The notes: generated by a model from the letters alone, not told the origin. A stretch of 64,000 nucleotides of DNA from Burkholderia puraquae (GCF_002099195.1 NZ_NBYX01000022.1:1-64000), one strand, 5' to 3'; counted from the stretch's first letter, positions 45,583 through 54,330 are shown. A program made the numbers and translations.

Positions 45583-45695
45583 CGCGTTACCCGCGGCTTC
45601 ACGTCAAGCCGCTCACGGCGTCGCATGCGCAGGCCATTGGACGGCCTGCGCCGAATTGGCGACAATCGCCGTTCCCTTCCCCCCCACGATCCGCC

Positions 45696-46430
45696 ATGAA
45701 AATCGCCGCGCTGTCCGACATCCACGGCAACCTCGCCGCGCTCGACGCGGTGCTCGACGACGTCCGCCGCCGCGGTGCCGACGTGATCGTCAATCTCGGC
45801 GACATCCTGTCGGGCGCACTCCATCCGCCCGAAACGGCCGACCGCCTGATCGCGCTCGACCTGCCGACCATCAAGGGCAATCACGAACGGCAACTGCTCA
45901 CCGGCGATCGTGAATCGATGCGGCTGTCGGATCGCTGGGCGCACGACACGCTGCGCGCCGATCATCTCGACTGGATCGCCGCGCTGCCCGAACGCATGAC
46001 GCTCGGCGACGACGTGCTGATGGTCCACGGCACGCCCGGCAGCGACCTCGTCTATTTCCTCGAAACGGTCACGCCCGACGGCTGCCGTGCGGCCACGCCC
46101 GATGAAATCGCGCGGCGTGCGGGCGACGAACCGGCATCGCTGATCCTGTGCGGCCACACGCACATCCCGCGCACGGCGAAGCTCGACGACGGCCGGCTGA
46201 TCGTCAACCCGGGCAGCGTCGGGCTGCAGGCGTATGCGGACGACCTGCCGCATCCGCACCGCATCGAGACGGGCTCGCCGCATGCGCGCTACGCGATGGT
46301 GTCGCGCACGGCGGCCGGCTGGAACGTCGAATTCCATGCGGTCGAATACGACTGGCACACGGCGGCCGCCACCGCGGCAGCGCGCGGGCGGGACGACTGG
46401 ACCGTCGCGCTGCGCACCGGCCGGTGCTGA
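45696..46430 (+). CDS. Metallophosphoesterase (calcineurin-like / YfcE type)
   Basis: 244 residues from the ATG at 45696, which puts the catalytic motif at the N-terminus. All metal-binding motifs are present in order: ALSDIHGNLAAL, VNLGDILSG, IKGNHERQL, MVHGTPGSD and LCGHTHIPR. Small soluble phosphodiesterase or phosphatase, binding two metals; substrate unknown. Located 113 bp after the GNAT gene and 62 bp before an alpha/beta hydrolase on the same strand, so possibly part of the same run. No signal peptide. Confidence 0.85.
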   Translation: MKIAALSDIHGNLAALDAVLDDVRRRGADVIVNLGDILSGALHPPETADRLIALDLPTIKGNHERQLLTGDRESMRLSDRWAHDTLRADHLDWIAALPERMTLGDDVLMVHGTPGSDLVYFLETVTPDGCRAATPDEIARRAGDEPASLILCGHTHIPRTAKLDDGRLIVNPGSVGLQAYADDLPHPHRIETGSPHARYAMVSRTAAGWNVEFHAVEYDWHTAAATAAARGRDDWTVALRTGRC

Positions 46431-46492
46431 CACGCCCGGCTCGCCCGGCTCACCCTTCCGCTTCACGTCACTCACCGGAAAACCGCATCGCC

Positions 46493-47104
46493 ATGCCCGT
46501 TCCGTCGCAACTGCTCTTCCTGCCCGGCGCATCGGGCAGCACCGCCTTCTGGCAACCGCTCGCCGGCCTCCTGACGCATCCGGCCTCGCGCCGGATCGTC
46601 AGCTATCCGGGTTTCGGCGACACGCCACGCGACCCGGCCGTCGACGATTTCGACAGCCTCGTGCGTCATGTTCTGGAAACGATCGACCGGCCGACCGCCG
46701 TGATCGCGCAATCGATGGGCGGCGTGATCGCGATGCGCGCGGCGCTCGACAAGCCCGAACTGATCACGCACCTCGTGCTGACGGTCACGTCCGGCGGACT
46801 CGACATGGCAGGGCTCGGCGCGCACGACTGGCGCACCGGTTTCGCGGAAGCCAACCCGCAGCTTCCCGACTGGTTCCTGACGTTCCGTGCCGACCTGTCG
46901 CAAGATATCGGCCGCATCGCGCAGCCCACCCTGCTGCTGTGGGGCGACGACGATCCGATCAGCCCCGTCGCGGCCGGCCAGCGCCTGCTCGAACGGCTGC
47001 CCGACGCGCAGCTGCATGTCGTGCCGGGCGGCCGGCACGATCTCGCGGCCGTGCATGCGCAGACGCTCGCGCCGCTCGTCGATGCGCATCTGCAGCGCGT
47101 GTGA
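46493..47104 (+). CDS. Small alpha/beta hydrolase
   Basis: 203 residues from the ATG at 46493. Nucleophile elbow AQSMGGV (variant of G-x-S-x-G with Ala at the first position), the oxyanion region LFLPGASGSTAFW near the start, acid in LWGDDDPISP and the C-terminal His in GGRHDLAAVH. Compact lid, in the range of short esterases or lactonases; substrate unknown. Its 3' end faces the histidine kinase gene with a long imperfect hairpin between. Confidence 0.85.
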   Translation: MPVPSQLLFLPGASGSTAFWQPLAGLLTHPASRRIVSYPGFGDTPRDPAVDDFDSLVRHVLETIDRPTAVIAQSMGGVIAMRAALDKPELITHLVLTVTSGGLDMAGLGAHDWRTGFAEANPQLPDWFLTFRADLSQDIGRIAQPTLLLWGDDDPISPVAAGQRLLERLPDAQLHVVPGGRHDLAAVHAQTLAPLVDAHLQRV

Positions 47105-47158
47105 CGTCGCGTTTCAGCGTCAGCTTCGGCACCATCTGAAACCGCGACGCTCACGCGC
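47095..47158. terminator. Long imperfect hairpin between convergent genes
   Basis: Left arm 47095-47117 and right arm 47136-47158 pair over most of ~22 bases, with the core GTCGCG-TTTCAG / CTGAAA-CCGCGAC and an 18-nt loop. No U-tract. It starts within the hydrolase stop and ends 9 bp before the end of the kinase gene, so it likely separates the two transcripts. Confidence 0.45.
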
Positions 47159-47167
47159 CGCATCCCG

Positions 47168-48490
47168 TCACCCCGCACGCCTCAACGTGAGCCGCGCTTC
47201 CAGCCCGCCGCCGTCCGTCCGATTGTTCAGCGTGAGCGTGCCGCCCATCGCGAGCGCGAGCTGCTTCGCGATCGCCAGGCCCAGCCCCGTTCCGCCCGTC
47301 TCGCGGTTGCGCGACGTCTCCACGCGCCGGAACGGCTCGAACACCGCGTCGAGCTGATCGTCGGGAATGCCGGGCCCGCGATCAAGCACCGCGATCACCG
47401 CGCCGCCGTCCGGCGCGGCCTGCACGTCGATCTCGGCCGCGCCCGAGAACTTCAGCGCGTTGTCGACGAGGTTGCCGACGATGCGGCGCAGCGCCTTCGG
47501 CCGCGTGACGAGCGCGAGCGGTGCGCGGCTGTGCAGCGCGACGTCCTGCCCCGCATCCGTGTAGTCGCACACGATGCTGTCGAGCAGCGCATCGAGATCG
47601 ATGCGGCGCGCGGCTTCCTCGGTGCCGTGCAGCGTCCGCGCATACGCGACGCCCTCCTTCACCAGATGCTCCATCTCGAGCAGGTCCTGGCGCAGCTTCG
47701 CGCCCTGCGCGTCGTCGTCCATCATGTCGGCGCGCAACCGCATCCGCGTGATCGGCGTCTGCAGGTCGTGCGAGATCGATGCGAGGATCTGCATGCGCTC
47801 GGCCATGTACTGCGCGATGCGATCCTGCATCGCGTTGAATGCCCGGGCGGCGCGCGCGACTTCCGACGGCCCGCTCTCGTTCAGCCGCTCGCCCTTCAGG
47901 TCGGGGCCGAGCGCATCGGCGGCCTGCGCGAGCTGCTTGAGCGGCCGGGTCGCGAGCCGCACCGCGAGCCAGCAGCACGCGGCCAGCACCGCGAGCTGCA
48001 GCACGAGCACGACCGGCAGCCAGCCCGACAGCGGCACCGTCGACATCGGATGGATGTCGATCGTCAGCGGCGACCCGTCGGTCAGGCGCAGATGCACCTG
48101 CAGATGTTCGCGGTCGCCGGGGATCGCGTTCGCGGTCAGCGGGTAGTCGCCGCCGATGCCGTCGGAAATCGACCGCTCGACGCGCGCCGACAGCCGCGCT
48201 TCCGGCGGCGTGCCGGTCTCGCCGGGCCCGAGGATGAACGCATAGCTGCGCCGCGCGAGGCGCGGCAGCCACGCGGCCCGCTCGGCCGGCGGCAGGTGGT
48301 CGAGCAGCGCGACCGAGCTCGCAACCTCGCGCTCGATGTAGCCCATCATCAGGTTGGTGGTCGCCTGGTCGCGCTCGGTCACGGTGAGCCAGAACGACAG
48401 CGTCTGCGCGAGCGCAAGGCCCACGCACAGGATCAGCGCGAGCCGCGCGAACAGCGAGCGCGGCCAGTGCCACGGCATGCGCGCGCTCAT
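47168..48490 (-). CDS. Sensor histidine kinase (EnvZ/OmpR-type system)
   Basis: 440 residues, start ATG overlapping the regulator stop (ATGA). Two membrane helices (~14-36 and ~157-176) flank a ~120-residue periplasmic sensor region; HAMP follows, then the dimerisation box SISHDLQTPITRM with phospho-His 241, N-box NLVDNALKFS, G1 DRGPGIP and G2 GGTGLGLAIAKQL. Phosphorylates the response regulator encoded just before it. Signal unknown; the divergent gene is a thiol-disulphide protein, hinting at envelope redox or stress sensing, which is inference. Confidence 0.9.
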   Translation of the reverse strand: MSARMPWHWPRSLFARLALILCVGLALAQTLSFWLTVTERDQATTNLMMGYIEREVASSVALLDHLPPAERAAWLPRLARRSYAFILGPGETGTPPEARLSARVERSISDGIGGDYPLTANAIPGDREHLQVHLRLTDGSPLTIDIHPMSTVPLSGWLPVVLVLQLAVLAACCWLAVRLATRPLKQLAQAADALGPDLKGERLNESGPSEVARAARAFNAMQDRIAQYMAERMQILASISHDLQTPITRMRLRADMMDDDAQGAKLRQDLLEMEHLVKEGVAYARTLHGTEEAARRIDLDALLDSIVCDYTDAGQDVALHSRAPLALVTRPKALRRIVGNLVDNALKFSGAAEIDVQAAPDGGAVIAVLDRGPGIPDDQLDAVFEPFRRVETSRNRETGGTGLGLAIAKQLALAMGGTLTLNNRTDGGGLEARLTLRRAG

Positions 48491-49227
48491 GGCGTACCGT
48501 CGACGGCGGTCACGGCCGACGAGAACACATAGCCCTCGTTGCGCAGCGTCTTGATGTAGCGCGGTTCGCGCGCGCCGTCGCGCAGGCGCTGGCGCAGCCG
48601 GCTCACGAGCAGGTCGATCGACCGGTCGAACGGGTCGGACTGGCGCCCCTGCGTGAGATTGAGCAACTGGTCGCGCGTCAGCACGCGCTGCGGGTTGTCG
48701 AGAAACACGCGCAGCAACCGGTATTCGGCGCCGCTCAACGCGACCAGCGTGCCTTCGGCATCGAGCAGGTGGCGCCCGGTCGTGTCGAGCCGCCATTCGC
48801 CGAATGCGAGCATCTCGGCCGTTTCCGTCACCTGCATGCCGGGCGGCAGCATGCGCGCGCGGCGCAGCACCGAGCGGATCCGCGCGAGCAGTTCGCGCAC
48901 CGCAAACGGCTTGGCCAGGTAGTCGTCGGCACCCATCTCGAGGCCGATGATGCGGTCGGTTTCCTCGCCGCGCGCGGTCAGCATCAGAACGGGCACCGTC
49001 CGGAACTTGCCGGCGCGCAGGTCGCGGCACAGCGTGAGGCCGTCCTCGCCGGGCATCATCAGGTCGAGCACGATCAGGTCGGGCGCGCCGTCGTCCAGCA
49101 CGTTGCGCATCTCGCGGCCGTTCGCGGCCAGCGACACGCGCATGCCGTTCTTCTCCAGGTAATCCGCGATCAGTTCGCGGATCGCGCGATCGTCGTCGAC
49201 GATCAGCACGTGGTCGATCTTGTCCAT
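48487..49227 (-). CDS. OmpR-family response regulator
   Basis: 246 residues from the ATG at 49227. Receiver domain with acidic pocket IVDDDR, phospho-acceptor Asp55 in VLDLMMPGEDG, and Lys106 in DDYLAKPF. C-terminal winged helix: SGAEYRLLRVFLDNPQRVLTRDQ-type recognition region, DPFDRSIDLLVSRLR and IKTLRNEGYVF. DNA-binding activator or repressor paired with the kinase. A TATAAA -10 and a pair of TGTATC repeats lie upstream, suggesting autoregulation. Confidence 0.9.
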   Translation of the reverse strand: MDKIDHVLIVDDDRAIRELIADYLEKNGMRVSLAANGREMRNVLDDGAPDLIVLDLMMPGEDGLTLCRDLRAGKFRTVPVLMLTARGEETDRIIGLEMGADDYLAKPFAVRELLARIRSVLRRARMLPPGMQVTETAEMLAFGEWRLDTTGRHLLDAEGTLVALSGAEYRLLRVFLDNPQRVLTRDQLLNLTQGRQSDPFDRSIDLLVSRLRQRLRDGAREPRYIKTLRNEGYVFSSAVTAVDGTP

Positions 49228-49269
49228 GAGTCGTTGTCGGTGTCGTAGTTCGGGCAGGCGATGTCCGCT

Positions 49270-49311
49270 TTTATACCGCACGGCGGGCAGGCGTTTGTAT
49301 CCCAATGTATC
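49270..49311. promoter_or_regulatory. Response-regulator promoter with OmpR-type direct repeats
   Basis: On the minus strand TATAAA (49270-49275) is the likely -10 of the two-component operon. Two TGTATC half-sites (49296-49301 and 49306-49311) are spaced 10 bp apart, the OmpR/PhoB pattern, and cover the -35 region, as for an activator-dependent promoter. They also lie upstream of the divergent thioredoxin-like gene. Confidence 0.45.
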
Positions 49312-49452
49312 GCGCCGCCGCGACGACACACAACATTGCACACGCGCGGCCTGCCGGACACATCGCAGATACGTCGGCGCCGCCTAATGGGGCCTGTCGA
49401 AACCCGTCCGGCCGCCGCCTTCGAGCGGCGGCCTCCCGTTCAGGAGAACGCC

Positions 49453-50025
49453 ATGCTGCCCCGACTCAAGATCGCCGCCCTCGTCTTCGCCCTTGCCGCC
49501 ACGGCCGGGCTCGCCGCCTTCGCGGGCACCCGCGACGACGCGGGCATGCCGACTTCTCAAGCCGGCACGGCGGCGCCCGATTTCACCGGCATCGACCGCT
49601 GGCACAACAGCGCGCCGCTGACGCTCGGCCAGTTGCACGGCAAGGTCGTGCTCGTCGATTTCTGGACGTACTCGTGCATCAACTGCATTCATACGATTCC
49701 GTACGTGAAGGCGTGGGACCGGAAGTATCGCGACCAGGGGCTCGTCGTGGTCGGCGTGCATACGCCGGAATATCCGTTCGAACGCGACGCGGGCAACGTC
49801 GCCGATGCGATCAAGCGCTTCGGCATCCGGTACCCGGTCGCGCAGGACAACCGCTACGACACGTGGCGCGCGTACGGGAACCAGTATTGGCCCGCGCTGT
49901 ACCTGATCGATGCGAACGGCAAGGTCGTCTATACGCGGTATGGCGAAGGCGGGTATGACGAGACCGAGGCCGCGATTCGGGGCGCGCTGGCGCAGGCGGG
50001 GGAAGGCGGAAAACGGCCGCAATAG
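49453..50025 (+). CDS. Membrane-anchored or periplasmic thioredoxin-like protein (DipZ/TlpA type)
   Basis: 190 residues from the ATG at 49453 (AGGAGA 5 nt upstream). One hydrophobic segment (~6-25) acts as signal anchor or signal peptide. The thioredoxin fold has active site WTYSCINCIHTIPY with Cys75 and Cys78, and a cis-Pro in YWPALYLID. Resembles the C-terminal redoxin domain of DipZ and stand-alone relatives that act on periplasmic thiols. Divergent from the two-component system with putative regulator boxes between, so it may be a regulated target. Confidence 0.85.
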   Translation: MLPRLKIAALVFALAATAGLAAFAGTRDDAGMPTSQAGTAAPDFTGIDRWHNSAPLTLGQLHGKVVLVDFWTYSCINCIHTIPYVKAWDRKYRDQGLVVVGVHTPEYPFERDAGNVADAIKRFGIRYPVAQDNRYDTWRAYGNQYWPALYLIDANGKVVYTRYGEGGYDETEAAIRGALAQAGEGGKRPQ

Positions 50026-50217
50026 GTGTAAGGGGAGCCGTGGGAAAATCGATCAAAAATAGCGATCACGCGCCCCCCCGGATTCGTAACCCGTGGCGTA
50101 TGGTTTCCCCCACGATAGTTGCGGGTTCAACCTTGCCGTTTTAGGAACCCCTATCAATTTCGAGATGCACTATCGCGCCACGTGGCTACGATGACGGCTT
50201 TCCGAGAGGGCCGGTCA

Positions 50218-50775
50218 ATGAAAAGAAGAATTGCAGTCGTTGGCGATAGTCTTTCAAGCGGCGGGACAGTTAACGCATACGACGCTCCGCCGTTCCGTGT
50301 ACACGGGCATCAAGCAGCCCTAATCGGGGGTAACGCATTCTGCACCGCGTGCCAATGCGTGGGCACCATCGCGAAGGCCGGGGGCCCATACCGAATCAAG
50401 TTCCGAGGAGAGGTCGCGCTGGATAATGATGTAGTCATGTGCAACTGCGCAACTCCGCCACACATCGTTGCATTGCTTGCCGGCGAAGCGTGGTGCAACG
50501 ATGGGATAAAGGGTCTCGGGGAAGTCGTTTCGAGCCGCACGCTAACGGGTGAGATCGTATCGGTCAGGAAAGGCACTTTCGACGAGCGGGTGAGGGCGAC
50601 CAAGGAGGTAACGGAAGGGTTGCCCTACTATATCGAGACCGATGACGGCCGTATGCATTTTGGGCGTCTTGACGCAAGCGGCAAACTACCCCGTATCCAT
50701 ACCGGAGACGAGGCGAGCGATTACACCGTCTACTGGGGCGATGACGCGCTCTCGAAGCAAACGGGGAGTAATTGA
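50218..50775 (+). CDS. PAAR-domain protein, type VI secretion spike tip
   Basis: 185 residues from the ATG at 50218 with GAGAGGG 8 nt upstream. N-terminal ~95 residues are a PAAR domain: VVGDSLSSGGTV, HGHQAALIGGNAFC and the NDVVMCNCATPPHIVALL end with Cys ligands. Such proteins sharpen the VgrG spike and carry effectors. C-terminal ~85 residues include GLPYYIETDDGRMHFG and YTVYWGDDALSK, an adaptor-like extension common behind Burkholderia PAAR domains. Stop overlaps the next start by one base. G+C is lower than in the flanks. No vgrG or other T6SS gene is in the window. Confidence 0.88.
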   Translation: MKRRIAVVGDSLSSGGTVNAYDAPPFRVHGHQAALIGGNAFCTACQCVGTIAKAGGPYRIKFRGEVALDNDVVMCNCATPPHIVALLAGEAWCNDGIKGLGEVVSSRTLTGEIVSVRKGTFDERVRATKEVTEGLPYYIETDDGRMHFGRLDASGKLPRIHTGDEASDYTVYWGDDALSKQTGSN

Positions 50776-51407
50776 TGCCACATACCGGTCCCACGAAAGT
50801 GCGCACTACCAACACCAAAGGTTCAGAGAAAGAGGTGCCATTGGCAGGCGTCACTTTCAAAGAGCTTTGGGACAGCTACCCGTCCGGCAATCCGTATGAC
50901 AACCCAGCATATACCAATCAATGCGCCATTCGCGTCAGCGTTACTCTGCACCGCGTCGGTGTCGGAATGAAATCGTTCAATGCAAAGAACGTCAGACCGA
51001 TGTCGGGCGCAAAGACGATCGGCCGTATCCTGCTTGACGGGAAACCCACGGCGACACGCGCTGATGAGCTGGGCGCATGGTTGCAACTACAGCCGTTCGC
51101 AGGTATTCCCAAAGCAGAAAACATTACCGGGGAGGATTGGGAGGCGAAGGTCAAAGGCTGCACCGGTATCATCCAGTTCTCCCGGTACTGGACACGCAGC
51201 GGCGAATCAACCGAGAACGCGAGTGGCGGCCACATTGATCTGTGGAACGGATCGCGCTTGACGGTCAGCGGATTTTGGGGCGGGTTCGCGACATGGGGGC
51301 GTTATTTAGGCGCCAGGTCTGTTCGTCAAGGGGCGACCATACTCGGCGACGCATCGTATTCTGATCTTGCCGGCTCGAAGCAAATCCTATTTTGGGAAAT
51401 CAAGTGA
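50775..51407 (+). CDS. tae4: Type VI amidase effector, Tae4 family
   Basis: 210 residues. Tae4 signature: YPSGNPYDNPAYTNQCAIRV with catalytic Cys50, and GGHIDLWNGSRLT with catalytic His153. These enzymes cut the peptide stem of peptidoglycan in the periplasm of a competing cell. The ~45 residues before the Cys and ~50 after the His fit the family. No signal peptide: delivered by the T6SS, presumably on the PAAR protein encoded directly before it. The stop overlaps the start of the next gene (GTGA), so the immunity gene should be the third of the module. The ATG at 50775 was chosen over an overlapping TTG. Confidence 0.87.
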   Translation: MPHTGPTKVRTTNTKGSEKEVPLAGVTFKELWDSYPSGNPYDNPAYTNQCAIRVSVTLHRVGVGMKSFNAKNVRPMSGAKTIGRILLDGKPTATRADELGAWLQLQPFAGIPKAENITGEDWEAKVKGCTGIIQFSRYWTRSGESTENASGGHIDLWNGSRLTVSGFWGGFATWGRYLGARSVRQGATILGDASYSDLAGSKQILFWEIK

Positions 51408-51718
51408 AACGACTTGCGATATCGCTCTGCGGCTTTTTGTTCGGGCTGCTGGTCGCATGGGTATTTGTCTACGCGCTCAGCCGCGTTCACTTGGTCAAAC
51501 CTGACCATATCGCCACGGGCTGCCATGAACTGGACAAATGCCCGACGCCGTGGTGGATTGCACCCGTATTGATTTCGTATTTTTTTGGTCCCGCGATCGC
51601 TTTCGGCACACTCAACGCGGTCGCCTGGAAGCGTTGGCGCACTCGAACATGGGCACTGTGGAGTGCCGCGATTCTCTTCGTGACCACCGCCCTATACATT
51701 GTCGATTACGTCATGTAA
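51404..51718 (+). CDS. Small membrane protein, candidate immunity to Tae4
   Basis: 104 residues from the GTG at 51404, overlapping the tae4 stop. Three predicted membrane helices (~4-25, ~51-71, ~82-100), with a periplasmic loop between helices 1 and 2 (about 27-50) that has two Cys (40, 46). Position, translational coupling and co-acquisition make it the expected immunity protein. However, the described Tai4 immunity proteins are small soluble periplasmic proteins with a signal peptide, so a multi-pass protein would be unusual. No family recognised. Confidence 0.65.
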   Translation: MKRLAISLCGFLFGLLVAWVFVYALSRVHLVKPDHIATGCHELDKCPTPWWIAPVLISYFFGPAIAFGTLNAVAWKRWRTRTWALWSAAILFVTTALYIVDYVM

Positions 51719-51865
51719 TGAATCGCCTGACCTGTACGACACGTGCTGGCTTCCTTCACCGGCATGTGTCTGCCCTACAAGGTTCGGACGCGTCGAGGAA
51801 AACCCGTCTACATTTGCGCGGTATTGTGGTCCAGGCAAGGAGCCCCTCACCTCGCGACCGCACGA

Positions 51866-52504
51866 TTATTCATTCTTGCGGTCCGCCTCCGCGAGCATCG
51901 CTTCCCCGATCGCGAGCTTCCCATCCGCGACCAGCGCTTCGCCGGCGCCCCGGATATCGGCCTCCGCCTTGTTCTGCCCGAGCTTGCGCTTGCCGACGAG
52001 CCGCGTGATCTCGATCTGCAACCCGACGATCGCCTCCAGCATCGTGTCGAGATAATCCGCCGGCGCGTCGCCCATCTTCCACGGCACCGGCTGCGACGCC
52101 TCGTGCGTGCGCGTCAGCCGGGCGACCACGCCGCGCACGAACTTCGCGTCGTCGCGCACCGTGATGCGGCCGTGCGCATGCACGACCACGTAGTTCCAGG
52201 TCGGCACCTGCCGGTGCGCCACATGCTTGCTCGGATACCAGGTCGGCGAGATGTACGCGTCGCCCGCGCGGAAGATCACGAGCACCTCGTCGCCGTTCGC
52301 GACGTCCTGCCAGACCGGATTCGCACGCGCGACGTGCGCATGCAGTTCGCCGAGCCCGCCGTCGCTGGGCAGCAGCTCGAACGGGATGTGGTTCGCGTCG
52401 AGCCCGCTGTTGCCGTGCGTGATCAGGCTGCCGAACGGATGCTGCACGATCAGCTCGCGCAGTGCGTCGGGGTTGGGTTCGTTGAAATCGGCGGGGACGT
52501 ACAT
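51866..52504 (-). CDS. FMN-binding PaiB-family protein
   Basis: 212 residues from the ATG at 52504 (GGAG 5 nt upstream). Starts MYVPADFNEPNPDALREL, then IVQHPFGSLITHG, and contains the segment HVARANPVWQDVANGDEVLVIFRAGDAYISPTWYPSK characteristic of PaiB/NMT1-like FMN-binding proteins (split barrel). Family members are annotated as negative regulators of sporulation or proteases in Bacillus, but the function in proteobacteria is unclear. Divergent from a MocR regulator with dyad sites between, so it is the probable target. Confidence 0.85.
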   Translation of the reverse strand: MYVPADFNEPNPDALRELIVQHPFGSLITHGNSGLDANHIPFELLPSDGGLGELHAHVARANPVWQDVANGDEVLVIFRAGDAYISPTWYPSKHVAHRQVPTWNYVVVHAHGRITVRDDAKFVRGVVARLTRTHEASQPVPWKMGDAPADYLDTMLEAIVGLQIEITRLVGKRKLGQNKAEADIRGAGEALVADGKLAIGEAMLAEADRKNE

Positions 52505-52572
52505 GTCGGCTCCACGGTCGTGCGGGGGTTGGAATGGATCAGGCGCTGGTCCGTCATGCGTCGATTGTGGCT

Positions 52573-52604
52573 CCAAACTGGTTTATTCTGTAGAGCCGGT
52601 TTGG
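52573..52604. promoter_or_regulatory. MocR operator between paiB-like gene and regulator
   Basis: CCAAACTGGTTT (52573-52584) and CCGGTTTGG (52596-52604) form both an inverted repeat CCAAAC/GTTTGG and direct repeats of C-Y-GGTTT, the type of repeated half-sites bound by MocR regulators, in the 123-bp divergent region. Confidence 0.5.
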
Positions 52605-52627
52605 AACAATTTCAGAAGACCAGAATC

Positions 52628-54136
52628 ATGGCAAGAACGGCGCGGAACGTCGAAATCCCGTCGCTCGGCGTGCTCGATCGCGCAGCCGGCGACCTGAGCC
52701 GCCAGCTCGCGCAGGCGCTGCGCGAAGCCGTGCGGCGCGGCGACATCCGGCCCGGCGACACGCTGCCGTCCACACGGCTGCTCGCCACGTCGCTGCAGGT
52801 GGCACGCGGCACCGTCGTCGATGCATATGCGCAGCTCGTCGCCGAAGGCTTCCTCGAATCGCGCGGCGGCGCGGGCACACGGGTCGCGAACGCGCTCGCG
52901 GAGCCGCCGCCCAGCGCCGAACCCGTGCCGCCTGCGCCACGCCGGCGAGCGGCGCACGCCGGCCTGCCCGAGCCAGCCGCCACCTTTGCGCGGATCGCCC
53001 GGGAATTCAGCCCGCTGCCGGCCATGCCGTTCGCGATCTCGGTGCCGATCGGCCTCACCGCGCCCGACGACATCTGGCGCCGGCTCGGCAACCGCCTGCG
53101 CGCACGCGGCGCCGGCGCGCCGTCCGGCTATGCCGATCCGCAAGGCGCGCTGCCGCTGCGGGAAGCGATCGCCGACTACGTGCGCCGCTCGCGCTCGGTG
53201 CGCTGCGATGCCGGCCAGGTCGTGATCACAAGCGGCACGCAGCAGGGGCTGCATCTCGCGAGCCAGGTGCTGCTCGGCGCGAACGATCAGGCGTGGGTCG
53301 AGAATCCGGCCTATCGCGGCATCACCGCGCTGCTCGACAGCACGGGGCGGCACGACGCGATGGTGCGGGTGCCGGTCGACGCCGAAGGCATCGACGTCGA
53401 CGCGGGCATCCGCGTCGCGCCGCATGCACGTGTCGCGTTCGTCACGCCGTCGCACCAGTATCCGCTCGGCATGCCGCTCAGCATGGCGCGGCGCAATGCC
53501 CTGCTCGCATGGGCACGCGCGCGGCGCGCCTGGGTGGTCGAGGACGATTACGACAGCGAGTTGCGCTACGAAGGCTATCCGTTCCCGTCGCTGCAGGGGC
53601 TCGCCCCCGATCGCGTGATCTACCTCGGCACGTTCAGCAAGATCCTGTTTCCGTCGCTGCGGCTCGGCTACGTGATCGCGCCCGACGATCTCGTGCCGGC
53701 GTTCTGCGGCGCACGCGTGCTGATGGACCGCCATGCACCGACCGCCGACCAGCACGTGCTGGCCGCGTTCATCGCGGAAGGCCATCTCGACCGCCACATC
53801 CGCCGCGTGCGCGGCGTGTATGCGGAGCAGCGCGCGCTGCTGATCGACACGCTCGGTGCGCAGCTGCCGCGCGAACGCGCGTGGGTACAGCCGGGCGACC
53901 AGGGGATGCACGTCGTGCTGTGGCTCGCGGAAGGCATCGACGATCTCGACGTGGTCGCGCGCGCCGCGCAGGCCGGCGTCGCGGTGCGCGCGGTGTCGCC
54001 GATGTTCGCGCCGGGCACGGCCCGCCCGGGGCTCGTGCTGGGCTTCGGCGGGTTTGGTCGCGCGCAGATGGAAGCGGCCGCGCAGCGGCTCGCGGATGTC
54101 GTCGCCACGGCCGCCGCCGACGTCGCGCCGCGCTGA
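52628..54136 (+). CDS. MocR-family (GntR-aminotransferase) transcriptional regulator
   Basis: 502 residues from the ATG at 52628. N-terminal GntR winged helix (LSRQLAQALREAVRRGDI, PSTRLLATSLQVARGTVVDAY) and a Pro-rich linker (~91-112), then a class I aminotransferase fold with ITSGTQQGLHL, DDYDSELRYEG and the PLP Lys338 in GTFSKILFPSLRLGY. Such proteins sense PLP and an amine or amino acid and usually control the divergent gene, here the PaiB-like protein. The aminotransferase part is a sensor rather than an enzyme in most members. Confidence 0.9.
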   Translation: MARTARNVEIPSLGVLDRAAGDLSRQLAQALREAVRRGDIRPGDTLPSTRLLATSLQVARGTVVDAYAQLVAEGFLESRGGAGTRVANALAEPPPSAEPVPPAPRRRAAHAGLPEPAATFARIAREFSPLPAMPFAISVPIGLTAPDDIWRRLGNRLRARGAGAPSGYADPQGALPLREAIADYVRRSRSVRCDAGQVVITSGTQQGLHLASQVLLGANDQAWVENPAYRGITALLDSTGRHDAMVRVPVDAEGIDVDAGIRVAPHARVAFVTPSHQYPLGMPLSMARRNALLAWARARRAWVVEDDYDSELRYEGYPFPSLQGLAPDRVIYLGTFSKILFPSLRLGYVIAPDDLVPAFCGARVLMDRHAPTADQHVLAAFIAEGHLDRHIRRVRGVYAEQRALLIDTLGAQLPRERAWVQPGDQGMHVVLWLAEGIDDLDVVARAAQAGVAVRAVSPMFAPGTARPGLVLGFGGFGRAQMEAAAQRLADVVATAAADVAPR

Positions 54137-54252
54137 ACGGGCAGCACCTGCGAGACGACAGCCCGGCCGCGATTCGTCTGCGGAATCGCGGCTGCGCGCA
54201 CCGTAAAAGATTGTCGGCGAGCAACAAACGTAATCGTCTGTAAATCCTGCAA

Positions 54253-54300
54253 GCAAACGGCCGTTTTGACCGTCGTCGCACGTGCGCCGTTTGCTAGGAT
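54253..54300 (+). promoter_or_regulatory. Inverted repeat with extended -10 upstream of the penicillin-binding protein
   Basis: Arms GCAAACGGC (54253-54261) and GCCGTTTGC (54286-54294) run into TGCTAGGAT, an extended -10 (TAGGAT 54295-54300), about 30 bp before the TTG start. The repeat could be an operator covering the promoter. Confidence 0.35.
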
Positions 54301-54330
54301 CGCGCGTCTTCCATCCGCGCTCCTGCCGCC

